Shown here one piece after another: positions 26,422 to 35,948 of a stretch of 64,000 nt of DNA. Position 1 is the stretch's first letter; each line of letters starts with the position of its first letter. Source of the stretch: Clostridium sp. BJN0013 (GTDB taxonomy: Bacteria > Bacillota > Clostridia > Clostridiales > Clostridiaceae); NCBI RefSeq assembly GCF_040939125.1, contig NZ_CP162495.1, positions 1,922,001 to 1,986,000 of the forward strand, in the 5' to 3' direction. The translations under genes were made by a program, and so were the position numbers. The notes under the pieces were generated by a model. It made no database searches. It was not told where the DNA came from and saw only the letters and a list, made by a program, of their open reading frames with translations.

Positions 26422-27890
26422 ATAAGACCGAAAATCAAACCTATGAAAAAAGATGGATAATTTTATTTACTGTTATTTCAGCTACTTTTATGGCCACATT
26501 GGATGGAAGCATTGTAAATGTGGCCCTACCTAATATGTCAGATAAACTAAATGTTAATATGGCACAAATTTCATGGGTGGTTACCAGCTTTCTTATAACC
26601 ATTTCAGCTACCATTTTAATATTTGGAAGACTTGGGGATATAAAAGGAAAAATGAAAGTGTTTAAATTTGGAGTAGTGGTTTTCACATTAGGCTCCCTTT
26701 TATGTGGATTTACACATTCCCTGCCTCTACTTGTAACTGCAAGAGTTATACAGGCAGTGGGAGCTGCTGCTACAATGGCCACCAATCAAGGAATTATAAC
26801 TCAGGTTTTTCCAAAACATGAAAGGGGTAGAGCACTTGGACTGATAGGCACTTTTGTTGCACTGGGTTCTATGGCAGGTCCACCTATTGGAGGGCTAATT
26901 GTCTCTGCTGTAAGCTGGGAATATATATTTTTAATCAATGTGCCTATTGGGATAATTGTATTTATAATGGCAATGAAAGTACTACCAAAATCTCATGATG
27001 TAGTTGAAGAAAAAGTAGATGGAAAAGGCTCTCTTCTATTTACTGTATTTATAGTACTTTTATTTGGAGCACTGCTTCAAGGCCAGAGCATAGGATACAA
27101 TAATCCTTTTGTAATAAGTGCCTTTATTATTTCATTTGTATCCTTTGTAATATTTATTATTGTAGAAAATAAAATACAAGTTCCCCTGCTTGAACTTGGA
27201 ATTTTTAAGAACAGCTTATTTTCTATAAGTATAATATGTGCCTTTATTTCTTTTATTTGTATTGGTGCTTCAAATATAATATTACCCTTTTATTTTCAGG
27301 ATGTATTAAAGTTTTCACCTGCTGCAACAGGGCTATTTATGATGGTATCCCCTGTGGTATTATCTATAGTGGCTCCTATTAGCGGATATATGTCAGATAA
27401 GATTGGCTCGGAAATACTTACATTAATTGGTCTTTTGCTTACAAGCATAGGTCTGTTTTTAATATCCAGTTTAAGTGAAAAATCTTCTCTAATTATTTTA
27501 GTAGTATATATAGTAGTTATGACTATAGGAAATGGAATGTTTCAATCCCCTAATAATTCACTGGTTATGTCAACTGTATCTAAAAATAAACTTGGTATAG
27601 CCGGAAGTGTAAATGCACTTATTAGAAATCTGGGGTTGGTTTTAGGTACAGCTGTTGCCACTTTACTTCTGTATAATAGAATGAGTTACAGGATTGGATA
27701 TAGGGTAGTGGATTATGTTAAGGGCAGGGATGATATATTTATCTATGGAATGAGATGGGTATACATATCTGCTGGAATTTTATGTTTAGTGGGAGTTGCA
27801 ATCACAGCTTTAAGGTTTTATCGCAATAAAGGAGATGAAATCAAACTTAAAATGAAAAAATCAAAAACATCGGAAGATAATGCAATTTGA
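26418..27890 (+). CDS. MFS drug:H+ antiporter, DHA2 (EmrB/QacA) family
   Basis: The 490-residue protein has about 14 membrane segments, the DHA2 antiporter motif C region (LGLIGTFVALGSMAGPPIGG) and motif A FGRLGDIKGKMKVF after helix 2. The N-terminus (FMATLDGSIVNVALPNM) is the standard DHA2 helix 1. The TTG start overlaps the MarR stop. It probably exports lipophilic drugs. Nothing is missing. Confidence 0.93.
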   Translation: MNKTENQTYEKRWIILFTVISATFMATLDGSIVNVALPNMSDKLNVNMAQISWVVTSFLITISATILIFGRLGDIKGKMKVFKFGVVVFTLGSLLCGFTHSLPLLVTARVIQAVGAAATMATNQGIITQVFPKHERGRALGLIGTFVALGSMAGPPIGGLIVSAVSWEYIFLINVPIGIIVFIMAMKVLPKSHDVVEEKVDGKGSLLFTVFIVLLFGALLQGQSIGYNNPFVISAFIISFVSFVIFIIVENKIQVPLLELGIFKNSLFSISIICAFISFICIGASNIILPFYFQDVLKFSPAATGLFMMVSPVVLSIVAPISGYMSDKIGSEILTLIGLLLTSIGLFLISSLSEKSSLIILVVYIVVMTIGNGMFQSPNNSLVMSTVSKNKLGIAGSVNALIRNLGLVLGTAVATLLLYNRMSYRIGYRVVDYVKGRDDIFIYGMRWVYISAGILCLVGVAITALRFYRNKGDEIKLKMKKSKTSEDNAI

Positions 27891-27953
27891 CATATTATTT
27901 AAATTAGAAGAATATAATAGAGGGTGAAAGCGTGTATATGAAAGGAATCCGGA

Positions 27954-28652
27954 ATGATTTACTTTAGGTATCCTCATAAATATAAATATCCTTTTGAAGC
28001 TGAAGAGCCCTATTATCGTAATGACACTTACAAAGAAGATCTTAAAAAATCCATAAAACTGCAGGAACAAAAGCTTGCCCCTGCTAATTTTAGCATACAG
28101 TATCCATTTATAGATCCTTTAAATTATAAAGGAAGTGGTGTGGGTAAAGTCAATAATGAAATTATAAATCAGGTAAGTGAACTTTTTAAAAAACAGGTAC
28201 TTCAAATTGGAGCTGTAGACTTTAATGAGGTGCTTGGAAATTATGAAGTGATGTTAAATAAAAATGGGATTTTAAGCATATTGTTCAGCATGTATATTTA
28301 TGTAAATAGGGCAGCCCACGGTTCTACTTTGTATTCTTCTATGACAGCCAATGTAAAAACTGGTCAAATTTATAGTTTTAGTGATCTTTTTAATAGCAAA
28401 GTATATTATAAGGGATTTCTAGATCCTATAGCAAAGCAGTATATCAAAGAAAATAATATTACTTTAATTAATGAATACAATGGGATTACTGAAAATCAGC
28501 AATTTTATTTAACTCCTAATAGTTTAGTGCTTTATTATCAAATTTATGAATATACGCCTTATTATTATGGACTGTTTAAAATAGAAATTCCATATGAGAA
28601 AATAGCCAATATTCTGAGTCCTAGAGGACCTATAGCTAAGCTGATGAGATAA
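27954..28652 (+). CDS. DUF4163/DUF3298 domain protein
   Basis: The 232-residue protein has no clear signal peptide. It has a DUF4163-like N-terminal part (FSIQYPFIDPLNYKG...VNNEI) and a DUF3298-like C-terminal part (KTGQIYSFSDLFNSKVYY...FYLTPNSLVLYYQIYEYTPYYYG). The pair is found in RsiV-type anti-sigma factors and lysozyme-binding proteins, but here there is no membrane anchor. Its role is unknown. It stands alone and is closed by a strong terminator. Confidence 0.8.
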   Translation: MIYFRYPHKYKYPFEAEEPYYRNDTYKEDLKKSIKLQEQKLAPANFSIQYPFIDPLNYKGSGVGKVNNEIINQVSELFKKQVLQIGAVDFNEVLGNYEVMLNKNGILSILFSMYIYVNRAAHGSTLYSSMTANVKTGQIYSFSDLFNSKVYYKGFLDPIAKQYIKENNITLINEYNGITENQQFYLTPNSLVLYYQIYEYTPYYYGLFKIEIPYEKIANILSPRGPIAKLMR

Positions 28653-28705
28653 AAATATAAAGTACATGAATACGTTCTTGTAAATTCATGTACTTTATAT
28701 TTTTA
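28652..28705. terminator. Strong, possibly bidirectional terminator
   Basis: A near-perfect 20-bp stem (28652-28671 with 28684-28703) flanks a 12-bp loop. A-rich on the left and T-rich on the right, it could act in both directions. Confidence 0.85.
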
Positions 28706-28741
28706 TATCTATTTCAGAAAAAAATAATCATTAACATATTG

Positions 28742-28764
28742 ATAGTATCCAAAAAAGATACTAT
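28742..28764. promoter_or_regulatory. Inverted repeat ATAGTATC...GATACTAT, possible operator
   Basis: 8-bp arms with a 7-bp A-rich centre lie about 110 bp before the radical SAM gene, next to a TATAATATT stretch that may be a -10 region. The regulator is unknown. Confidence 0.35.
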
Positions 28765-28874
28765 AATATTTATATACTATTTGAAAAAAGTACTCTTTAT
28801 AAGTAAACTGCATCTTAGCCTCTAAATCACTTGATAGGAGTACAAGCGATTACTTTAAAGGAGTTAAAATCTTA

Positions 28875-29954
28875 ATGATATTAAAAAAATTTGATAAAAA
28901 TTATAATTTTGTTTCTGTATTTAATACAGAAAATGGATTTTACATGAGAACGGGAATATTAAATAGTTCGGGAAAAGACACTGGAATAGAAGCATTCCAA
29001 TCTTCTTTTCCCGAACTTATAGATATAGGAATTATGGGTCATTGTATTCATGGAAAATCTGGATTGTGCTTAAAAGCAGGAGTTCAATGCTATCAAAATG
29101 GTATGAATATACAGGATGAAAATATGAGTTTAGAAAATTATATTAGAATAATAGATGAAATAAAAGGAAAGACTTTTCAAGTAGCACTTGGGGGAAGAGG
29201 TGATCCTAATAAACATGAAAATTTTGCCGAAATATTGAAATATACATGGATGAATAATATTGTTCCCAATTATACCACATCAGGATTTTTATTGGATGAG
29301 GTGGAAGTAGAACTAACAAAAAAATATTGTGGTGCAGTTGCAGTTTCATGGTATTCTGAAGAATATACTATAGAGGCCATAGATATGTTTAAAAATTCAG
29401 GTGTAAAAGTCAATATTCATTATGTATTAAGTGACAAGAGTATAGAAAAAGCTTTGTATATGCTTAAAAATAATAGTTTTCCAAATGGAATAAATGCAGT
29501 TATATTTTTAATACATAAGCCTGTAGGTCTGGGAAAAGAAGATAATGTTTTAAAATATGAAGATATACCTGTGAGAAGTTTTTTTAGTAATATAATGTCA
29601 AAAAAATATCCCTTCAAAATAGGTTTTGACAGTTGTAGTGTGCCAGCACTAATAAATTTTAATAATAATTTTAATATCTGCAGTATTGATACCTGTGAAG
29701 CAGCTAGATGGTCTATGTATATTACTCCAGATATGAAAGCTCTACCCTGTAGTTTTGATCAGGAATTAAAATGGTCTGTGGACTTAAAAGATAAAAGTAT
29801 AGATGATGCCTGGAACAGTGATATATTTGAAAATTTTAGAAATAAACTAAAAAAATCATGTCCCCATTGCAGGGAAAAAGTTAATTGCATGGGAGGATGC
29901 CCATTATGCAGAAGTATTATATTATGCAATAGAGAGGAAATGTATAAATTATGA
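28875..29954 (+). CDS. Radical SAM/SPASM-like enzyme with atypical Cx7Cx6C cluster motif
   Basis: The 359-residue protein has three Cys at 57, 65 and 72 (GHCIHGKSGLCLKAGVQC), where radical SAM enzymes usually have CxxxCxxC, then a GGRGDPNKHE segment like the GGEP motif. A Cys-rich C-terminus follows (CSIDTCEAARW, KALPCSF, CPHC, CMGGCPLC), as in SPASM domains that hold extra Fe-S clusters and modify peptides. The gene overlaps the next small gene by 4 bp, which suggests a modifying enzyme and substrate pair. The wide spacing of the three Cys is unusual. Substrate unknown. Confidence 0.7.
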   Translation: MILKKFDKNYNFVSVFNTENGFYMRTGILNSSGKDTGIEAFQSSFPELIDIGIMGHCIHGKSGLCLKAGVQCYQNGMNIQDENMSLENYIRIIDEIKGKTFQVALGGRGDPNKHENFAEILKYTWMNNIVPNYTTSGFLLDEVEVELTKKYCGAVAVSWYSEEYTIEAIDMFKNSGVKVNIHYVLSDKSIEKALYMLKNNSFPNGINAVIFLIHKPVGLGKEDNVLKYEDIPVRSFFSNIMSKKYPFKIGFDSCSVPALINFNNNFNICSIDTCEAARWSMYITPDMKALPCSFDQELKWSVDLKDKSIDDAWNSDIFENFRNKLKKSCPHCREKVNCMGGCPLCRSIILCNREEMYKL

Positions 29955-30334
29955 AAATAAGAATGGATTTTGTTACCAATAGTTCTTCATCAAGTTTTAT
30001 CTTAGGTGTAAAAGATGAACTGACAAAGGAAAAAATATTAAATATGATGAAAGTACCTGAAGATTCACTTCTGAGAGGATTAGCTGAGGAGTTTGCTTCT
30101 ATTATTTATTCAAACTCATCAAAATTTAAATTAGATGAAATATTAGAAGATTACGGATGTGAGGATATTTCCGAATTGCCAGATATGTATAAGAAAATAA
30201 TTGGTAATGATGAATTTATATTTTATGAAGGTGCAGTATCAGATGAAATAAGTAATATCTATAGTACTTTATGTCATATGGATTTTGATCATGAAGATGA
30301 AAATTTTATATTTTATAAGGAAGCTGGATATTAG
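29951..30334 (+). CDS. Small protein with VTNSSSSSF N-terminal motif, candidate rSAM substrate
   Basis: The 127-residue protein begins MKIRMDFVTNSSSSSFILG, a conserved N-terminal motif seen at the start of otherwise unrelated small proteins in Firmicutes. The rest is acidic (KLDEILEDYGCEDISELPD...DFDHEDENF) with no membrane segment. Its ATG sits inside the stop of the radical SAM gene (ATGA overlap), so the two are translated together. A Ser-rich patch next to a SPASM-type enzyme suggests post-translational modification, which is inference. It could also be a separate stress-type protein. Confidence 0.65.
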   Translation: MKIRMDFVTNSSSSSFILGVKDELTKEKILNMMKVPEDSLLRGLAEEFASIIYSNSSKFKLDEILEDYGCEDISELPDMYKKIIGNDEFIFYEGAVSDEISNIYSTLCHMDFDHEDENFIFYKEAGY

Positions 30335-30340
30335 AGAAGA

Positions 30341-30377
30341 TACGAATAGTCAATTTGGATTATTGCCTATTCGTGTA
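30341..30377. terminator. Weak hairpin between convergent genes
   Basis: TACGAATAG (30341-30349) pairs with CTATTCGTGTA (30367-30377) across a 17-bp loop. It overlaps the end of the XRE gene and has only a partial T tract, so its activity is uncertain. Confidence 0.35.
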
Positions 30378-30990
30378 TATAAAATTTAACATAAACTGCC
30401 TTACCAATAACTTTGAAAGAATCTTCTTCTAGTTCTTCTTTAGACAAGGCTATAGGGTTATATTTATGATTTTCTGGTAATATTATTAAGTTATCTCCAC
30501 ATTTTAATACTCTTCTTAGTATAATACCCATATTTTTCACCTGTATAAGCATTAATTTATTATCTTCTATATAATCTTGTTTACAAATACACACTAAATC
30601 GTCTTTAAATATACGGGCATTTGACATGCTGTTATCTTTAACTTTGAAGAAAAAGTAATTTTTAGAAAGCTCCTGAGGCTTGTCAAAATATTCATATCCG
30701 CTGATATTTTCAGCGATAAATAGTGATGGATGATTTTTAGTAATTTGAAATATAGGAATCCTTGAGAGGTAATTGGATTCCACTTTTTTTATGTTTGTTA
30801 CGCCAATTAGATAATCTATTGAAACATTAAAATAATCTGATAAAAGCTTCAGTGTTTCAATATTAGGTTGTAGTCTTCCAAGTTCATATTTTGATATATT
30901 TGCCTTGGTGAGATTTAAAATTGAAGCAATTGCTCCCTGGGTCAAATTGTTTTCTTCTCTAAGTTCTCTAAGTCTCATTGCAAAATTCAT
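30367..30990 (-). CDS. XRE-family repressor with S24/LexA-like C-terminal domain
   Basis: Start is ATG 30990 after GGGAG; the longer frame to 31095 lacks an RBS. The 207-residue protein has an HTH_3 domain (LRELREENNLTQGAIASILN...NISKYELGRLQP, about 5-60) and a C-terminal S24-like fold with FFKVKDNSMSNARIFKDDLVCI. The serine of the Ser-Lys dyad is present (NSMS), but the usual lysine position reads IILRRVL, with Arg. It may therefore not self-cleave. It resembles prophage and ICE repressors, but no phage genes are next to it. Confidence 0.85.
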   Translation of the reverse strand: MNFAMRLRELREENNLTQGAIASILNLTKANISKYELGRLQPNIETLKLLSDYFNVSIDYLIGVTNIKKVESNYLSRIPIFQITKNHPSLFIAENISGYEYFDKPQELSKNYFFFKVKDNSMSNARIFKDDLVCICKQDYIEDNKLMLIQVKNMGIILRRVLKCGDNLIILPENHKYNPIALSKEELEEDSFKVIGKAVYVKFYIHE

Positions 30991-31267
30991 AACTGTACCA
31001 ACTCCCAAGTATATTTTATAATAAATACAATAAAAACCATATTTTATTTCTAAAAAAGATATTACATTATAAAAGTTTCTAAAAAAGCTACTCACATTAC
31101 TCGAAAATTGTCAAAAATATCTCCAGTAACAGCTTTGAGTAAGTTCCGGGCAAATACCTAGAGATATAAATTTCTAAATATCAATGAAGTATTTAAACTC
31201 ATACATAATATGATAAAAACTGTTATAATTGTAAGTATAATAAAATAAAAATTAAAGGTGGTTTTTT

Positions 31268-31540
31268 ATGTTGATTTCTGCCCCTGAAAGTGCACCATAT
31301 AATGAGGCTAATGTATCTTGTGCAGCTGCCAATATTACTATTGCTGCCACTGAACTTGCATTTGGCTCTTGTTATGTAATTTCACCTCTGCCGGGATTGG
31401 ATGTTGAAGTTGAACTAGACAAAAAAATTGGAGTTTCTGAAGGATTTGCACTTATTTGTGGTGTGCTGATAGGATATTCTGATGGAGATGCTTTTTCAGT
31501 AAAAAAATCTAGTACAAATAATGTGAATTACTGCAAATAG
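31268..31540 (+). pseudogene. Nitroreductase fragment
   Basis: The 90-codon frame matches the C-terminal half of a nitroreductase: LISAPESAPYNEANVSCAAANITIAATELAFGSCY, then PLPGL and GVSEGFALICGVLIGY. The N-terminal half with the FMN-binding SxR motif is absent. AAAGGTGG lies before the ATG, so a short peptide might still be made, but it cannot hold the flavin. I read it as a decayed gene. Confidence 0.7.
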
Positions 31541-31960
31541 GCATTTTTTAATTTCAATATATCTATTTTGTATATTATTAAATTACTTTTTAGTTTTAAA
31601 CTGCATGCAATATATGGGAAACAATTTTAATTAAAATATAAGATATTCTTCAAATAAAAATCTTTATAATAAAAGCCCTGACAACCCCAGGGCTTTTATT
31701 AATTAAGGTAAAACATAATGAGTGAGATAATAAAGTATTTTTATGAGCATTAATCATTATACCCAATCTATTATATTTTATATTTATTCTTATTGTTGTA
31801 ATTAGAATTGTGATGTTCTGATAAAAAATAAAATTACAAAAATGTAAGATTCATATTTAAGTTGTAAGTCTAAAGTCATTGTTGTAGTGCAATTGAAGAA
31901 ATATAATGAACTAGGAAAGGGTAATTACCTATGACAAATTATAAGTAAAGGGGTAAAAAT
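31541..31960. other. Intergenic region before the Bce-like ABC operon
   Basis: It contains the terminator at 31668-31702 and then 260 bp of AT-rich DNA leading to the ABC gene. An RBS (AAAGGGG) lies before ATG 31961. I see no gene and no clear dyad that would mark the response-regulator site. Confidence 0.4.
31668..31702. terminator. Bidirectional-type terminator
   Basis: Stem AATAAAAGCCCTG (31668-31680) pairs with CAGGGCTTTTATT (31688-31700) around a 7-bp loop. It has A and T tracts on opposite sides. Confidence 0.85.
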
Positions 31961-32632
31961 ATGGATGAGATATTGAAAGTTGAAAATTTATCAAAAATTT
32001 ACGGTGAAGGAGAAAATAAGGTAGAGGCATTAAAAAATGTATCTTTTACTATAAATAGAGGTGAATTTATAGCAATAATGGGAGTTTCTGGTTCAGGCAA
32101 GAGTACACTTCTTCACATGATAGGAGGACTTGATAGACCAACAGATGGAAAAGTGTATGTTGATGGTGAGGACATATATAAATTAAATGAACAAAAGCTG
32201 GCTATATTTAGAAGAAGAAATATTGGGTTTGTATTTCAATTCTTTAACCTTATACCTGTTTTGGATGTAGAAGAAAATATATCCCTTCCTGCACTTTTAG
32301 ATAAAGAAAAAGTAGATAAAAATTATTTAAATGAAATAATAGGCATGTTGGGATTGAAAGATAGGATAAAACATCTTCCTTCCGAGCTTTCAGGAGGCCA
32401 GCAGCAGAGAGTATCCATTGGCAGAGCTCTCATAAATAAACCTGCCCTGATCCTGGCAGATGAGCCCACAGGAAATTTGGACAGTAAAAATGGCAGAGAA
32501 GTTATAGAGCTTTTAAAGCTGTCATCTAAAAAGTATAATCAAACTTTAATTGTCATAACTCATGATATGAATGTGGCTGACCAGGCAGAAAGGGTAATTA
32601 CCATAGGTGACGGAGAAATAAATAGGGGGTGA
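31961..32632 (+). CDS. ABC transporter ATP-binding protein (BceA-like)
   Basis: The 223-residue ATPase has Walker A GVSGSGKST, FQFFNLIPVLDVEENI, signature LSGGQQQRVSIGRAL, Walker B LILADEPTGNLD and VITHD. It is followed 7 bp later by an 844-residue FtsX permease and then a two-component system. This order is typical of Bce-type peptide-antibiotic sensing and detoxification modules. Confidence 0.93.
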   Translation: MDEILKVENLSKIYGEGENKVEALKNVSFTINRGEFIAIMGVSGSGKSTLLHMIGGLDRPTDGKVYVDGEDIYKLNEQKLAIFRRRNIGFVFQFFNLIPVLDVEENISLPALLDKEKVDKNYLNEIIGMLGLKDRIKHLPSELSGGQQQRVSIGRALINKPALILADEPTGNLDSKNGREVIELLKLSSKKYNQTLIVITHDMNVADQAERVITIGDGEINRG

Positions 32633-32639
32633 TAAATAC

Positions 32640-35174
32640 ATGAAAAGCTATAAGGAAATAACAGATAAATATTTAAAACACAATAAAAAGAGAATGTTGC
32701 TTACTATTTTGGGGATAATACTTTCTGTAGCCTTAATAACCTCTGTAGGACTTTTTATAAAAAGCTTGCAAAATTCATTTATTGAAAGTACCATAAAATC
32801 GGAAGGTGGATTTCATGTCAAAATTTCAAATATAAGTAATGAGGATTATAATGAATTAAAAAACAATGCTAAAATTGACAGCATAGGTATTCAGGAAAAC
32901 TGGCTGGAATGTGATGTAAATGAAGGTAAGAAGATAGAAATTGATAAGTTCGATAAAAATTCTCTGGAACTTTTGCCAGACTATTATAAAGCAATTAAAG
33001 GAAGGCTTCCACAGAAAGAAGGAGAAATAGCATTTGAGAACTGGATATTTAAATATATGGACAATTCTCCTAAGATAGGTGATACTATAAAGCTAAAAAC
33101 AGCTAGTGGTCAGATGAAAAATTTTAAAATTACAGGAATTATTCCCAATCAAATTCAAACTCAGTATAACGGTATTGCTTTAGGAATGACCTATTCAAAT
33201 AAATTTGATATAGAAAGATCAACAATATATATGACTATATATAAAAGTGGAGGAATACGTAATACTGTAGATGAGTTAAGTAAGAAATTTAAGGAAAACT
33301 GCATAAGTAATAAGCATTTGTTGGATTATTCAGGTGAGGGCAGCAATGATTTGAATAAAAGCCTTTATTCTACGGCAGCAATAGTAATAGTAATAATTAT
33401 AATGGCTACTATAGCAATTATATATAATTCATTTCAAATAAGTGTAATGGAGAGAATTAAACAGTTTGGACTTTTAAGGGCCGTGGGAGCCACACCTTTA
33501 CAAATAAGAAAAATAGTTTTAAGAGAAGCTTCCATAATAAGTGCAGCAGGGATTCCACTTGGACTTCTAGGGGGAATATTTGCAATGTTTGTGGTAAGCA
33601 AAGTATTTAGCATAATGTCAGGTACATTATTTGGGACTTTAAAAATAGTAATTCCATACTATGTACTTATTATAAGTGCTCTGGTGGGATTAGCGGCTGT
33701 ATATATATCTGCATTTATTCCCGCAAGATCCGCAGGGAAGGTATCACCTTTAGCCGCCATAAGCAGTAGGGCGTATATATCAAGGGAAAAGATAAATAGA
33801 AACAGGGGAAGGATACTCAAAAAGTTTTTAAATATAGAAAGTGTTATGGCATTTAAAAATATAAAAAGAAATAGGAAAAAGTTTAGAGTTACTGTTTTTT
33901 CCATGGTAATAAGTATAGCCTTATTTATATTTTTCTCCTCTTTTATAAGTATGATGCAAAATTTCACAGAAGCTCCGTCTGAAAGTGATAAAATGCATTT
34001 TTGGGTTATTGGTATAATTGATAAAAGTGGTGATAGCTCCCTTAAAACTGATTTTATAGATAAAATAAAGAAAAATAATCTTGTAGATAAAGCATATATA
34101 TCCTATGGAACCTACCAGTCAAATATTTTTATTTCTGATAGTGAAAAGAACAGTTATATAGCTGAAAATGCACCGGAAATATATAAAAAGGTAAGCGTTA
34201 AAAATGAAATTGTAAATTCTATGGATGCAGTTATGGACATATATGACCAGGATAAAATGACAAGTATTAAAAACTATATAAAAGAGGGCAGAGAAGATAC
34301 TGATTACATGAAACAGGAAAATGGTGTTATCCTAGTCAAAAATAATAAAATGACTATAAATGAAAAATATTATAACGGGGCAATTACTAATTTAAAAGTA
34401 GGAGACAGCTTTTATATAAATAAAAATATGCTCTATAAAGGCATGACAGGTGAAGATTACACGGAAGAAAATAGTAGTTCCAATTTAACAAATTACAATA
34501 TGGTTAAAGTTAAAGTAGCAGCTGTGGTGGAAAATGATCCCTATTATTTTTATAATGGAGACAACAAGTCTTTAAATATAATAATAACGAAGGACGTAAT
34601 AAAAAATATAACAGGTAAAGATAAGTTTCCCATTAAAACAGCAGATATAACTTTGAAGAATGAGAAAGATGAGGATAAATTTAATGAATTTCTGCAACCC
34701 TTATGTGATAGTAATGGGGTAAAATTAAGAGATATAGTTAAAATAAATCAGGCAAGAAGGGCAGATTCACTTCAGCTTTTAATTCTTATGTATGGTTTTA
34801 TAGCTGTAATATCTTTCATAGGGGCTGTTAATATAATAAATACCATAACCACAAACTTGGTTTTAAGAAGAAAAGAGATAGCCTCTTTAAGTGCACTTGG
34901 CATGACTTATAAAAATATAAGGCTTATGATTTTAACAGAAGGAGTTTTATATGGATTGTATGGTGCTCTTTACGGTGGAATTGTTGGAAGTTTGCTATCC
35001 TATGGATTATCTTTTCCTATGAGAAAAATTATGGATTTTAAATGGAGCATTCCATGGAGTATGATATTTATTAGTACAATAGCTGCAATATTTATCGGAC
35101 TCATATCTGTAATTAAACCTTTATCAAAAATTAAAAAAGAAAATATAATAGATGTCATAAGAGAAGAGGATTAG
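32640..35174 (+). CDS. FtsX-type ABC permease with duplicated FtsX domains
   Basis: The 844-residue permease has an N-terminal helix (MLLTILGIILSVALITSVGLF), an extracytoplasmic domain, three helices in the first FtsX repeat (FGLLRAVGATPLQIRK), then a second set: helix about 425-445, a large extracytoplasmic loop (about 450-700) and three C-terminal helices (RKEIASLSALGMTYKNIR). It ends KKENIIDVIREED. Ten-helix permeases of this kind act with a BceA-type ATPase and signal to the cognate kinase. A relic of the last 15 codons recurs at 37217. Confidence 0.9.
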   Translation: MKSYKEITDKYLKHNKKRMLLTILGIILSVALITSVGLFIKSLQNSFIESTIKSEGGFHVKISNISNEDYNELKNNAKIDSIGIQENWLECDVNEGKKIEIDKFDKNSLELLPDYYKAIKGRLPQKEGEIAFENWIFKYMDNSPKIGDTIKLKTASGQMKNFKITGIIPNQIQTQYNGIALGMTYSNKFDIERSTIYMTIYKSGGIRNTVDELSKKFKENCISNKHLLDYSGEGSNDLNKSLYSTAAIVIVIIIMATIAIIYNSFQISVMERIKQFGLLRAVGATPLQIRKIVLREASIISAAGIPLGLLGGIFAMFVVSKVFSIMSGTLFGTLKIVIPYYVLIISALVGLAAVYISAFIPARSAGKVSPLAAISSRAYISREKINRNRGRILKKFLNIESVMAFKNIKRNRKKFRVTVFSMVISIALFIFFSSFISMMQNFTEAPSESDKMHFWVIGIIDKSGDSSLKTDFIDKIKKNNLVDKAYISYGTYQSNIFISDSEKNSYIAENAPEIYKKVSVKNEIVNSMDAVMDIYDQDKMTSIKNYIKEGREDTDYMKQENGVILVKNNKMTINEKYYNGAITNLKVGDSFYINKNMLYKGMTGEDYTEENSSSNLTNYNMVKVKVAAVVENDPYYFYNGDNKSLNIIITKDVIKNITGKDKFPIKTADITLKNEKDEDKFNEFLQPLCDSNGVKLRDIVKINQARRADSLQLLILMYGFIAVISFIGAVNIINTITTNLVLRRKEIASLSALGMTYKNIRLMILTEGVLYGLYGALYGGIVGSLLSYGLSFPMRKIMDFKWSIPWSMIFISTIAAIFIGLISVIKPLSKIKKENIIDVIREED

Positions 35175-35246
35175 TTATAATATATATTAGCTGATTATTA
35201 CAACACATATTTTTAAATATGATTTTTAGTGGAGGTGGCTGCTAAT

Positions 35247-35942
35247 TTGAGTAAAATATTGCTTCTTGAGGATGATAAAGCATTGGCTCTTGGAATTGAA
35301 TTTACACTTTTAGATGAAGGATATGATGTTGTAAAATGTTCATATGCCAGGGAAGCAGTAGAGGCTTTCAATAGTGAAGTTTTTGATATTTTGGTATTAG
35401 ACGTAATGCTTCCAGATGAAAATGGATATGATGTATGTAAATATGTACGTAAAAAAAGTCAGGTTCCAGTTATATTTCTAACTGCCTGTGATGAAGAAGT
35501 AAATGTGGTTTTGGGACTGGATATAGGAGCAGACGATTATATAACAAAGCCCTTTAGGGTAAAAGAATTTGTATCTAGAATTAAAGCTATTTTAAGAAGA
35601 ACAAAAAGTAAGAATTATAAGCCTAAAATATTAAAATGCAAAGATATAGTTTTAAATACAGAAAGATTGGAAGTTTATAAAAAAGGACATGATGTGGCGC
35701 TTTCTATGCAGGAGTATAAATTGCTTTTACTTTTTATGACTAATGCCCAAAAAGTTATGAGTAGAGAACGGATATTGAATGAGCTCACTGATGGAAGCGG
35801 AGATTACTTTGATGCCAATACTCTTTCGGTGTATATAAAAAGGATAAGAGAAAAGATAGAACAGGATTCTTCAAATCCTGAGTACATAAAAACTAGAAGA
35901 GGTTTCGGGTATGAGTGGGATATAAAAGTTGAAAGGGAGTAG
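35247..35942 (+). CDS. OmpR/PhoB-family response regulator
   Basis: Start is TTG 35247 behind GTGGAGGTGG; the frame is open to 35229 but that overlaps the RBS. The 231-residue protein has a receiver domain with acidic pair E/D in LLLEDD, phospho-Asp in ILVLDVMLPDENGYD, and Lys in DDYITKPF. A Trans_Reg_C winged helix follows (about 130-230), with SMQEYKLLLLFM and YIKTRRGFGYEW. It is paired with the kinase 6 bp downstream and probably controls the ABC genes upstream. Confidence 0.93.
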   Translation: MSKILLLEDDKALALGIEFTLLDEGYDVVKCSYAREAVEAFNSEVFDILVLDVMLPDENGYDVCKYVRKKSQVPVIFLTACDEEVNVVLGLDIGADDYITKPFRVKEFVSRIKAILRRTKSKNYKPKILKCKDIVLNTERLEVYKKGHDVALSMQEYKLLLLFMTNAQKVMSRERILNELTDGSGDYFDANTLSVYIKRIREKIEQDSSNPEYIKTRRGFGYEWDIKVERE

Positions 35943-35948
35943 AATAAT

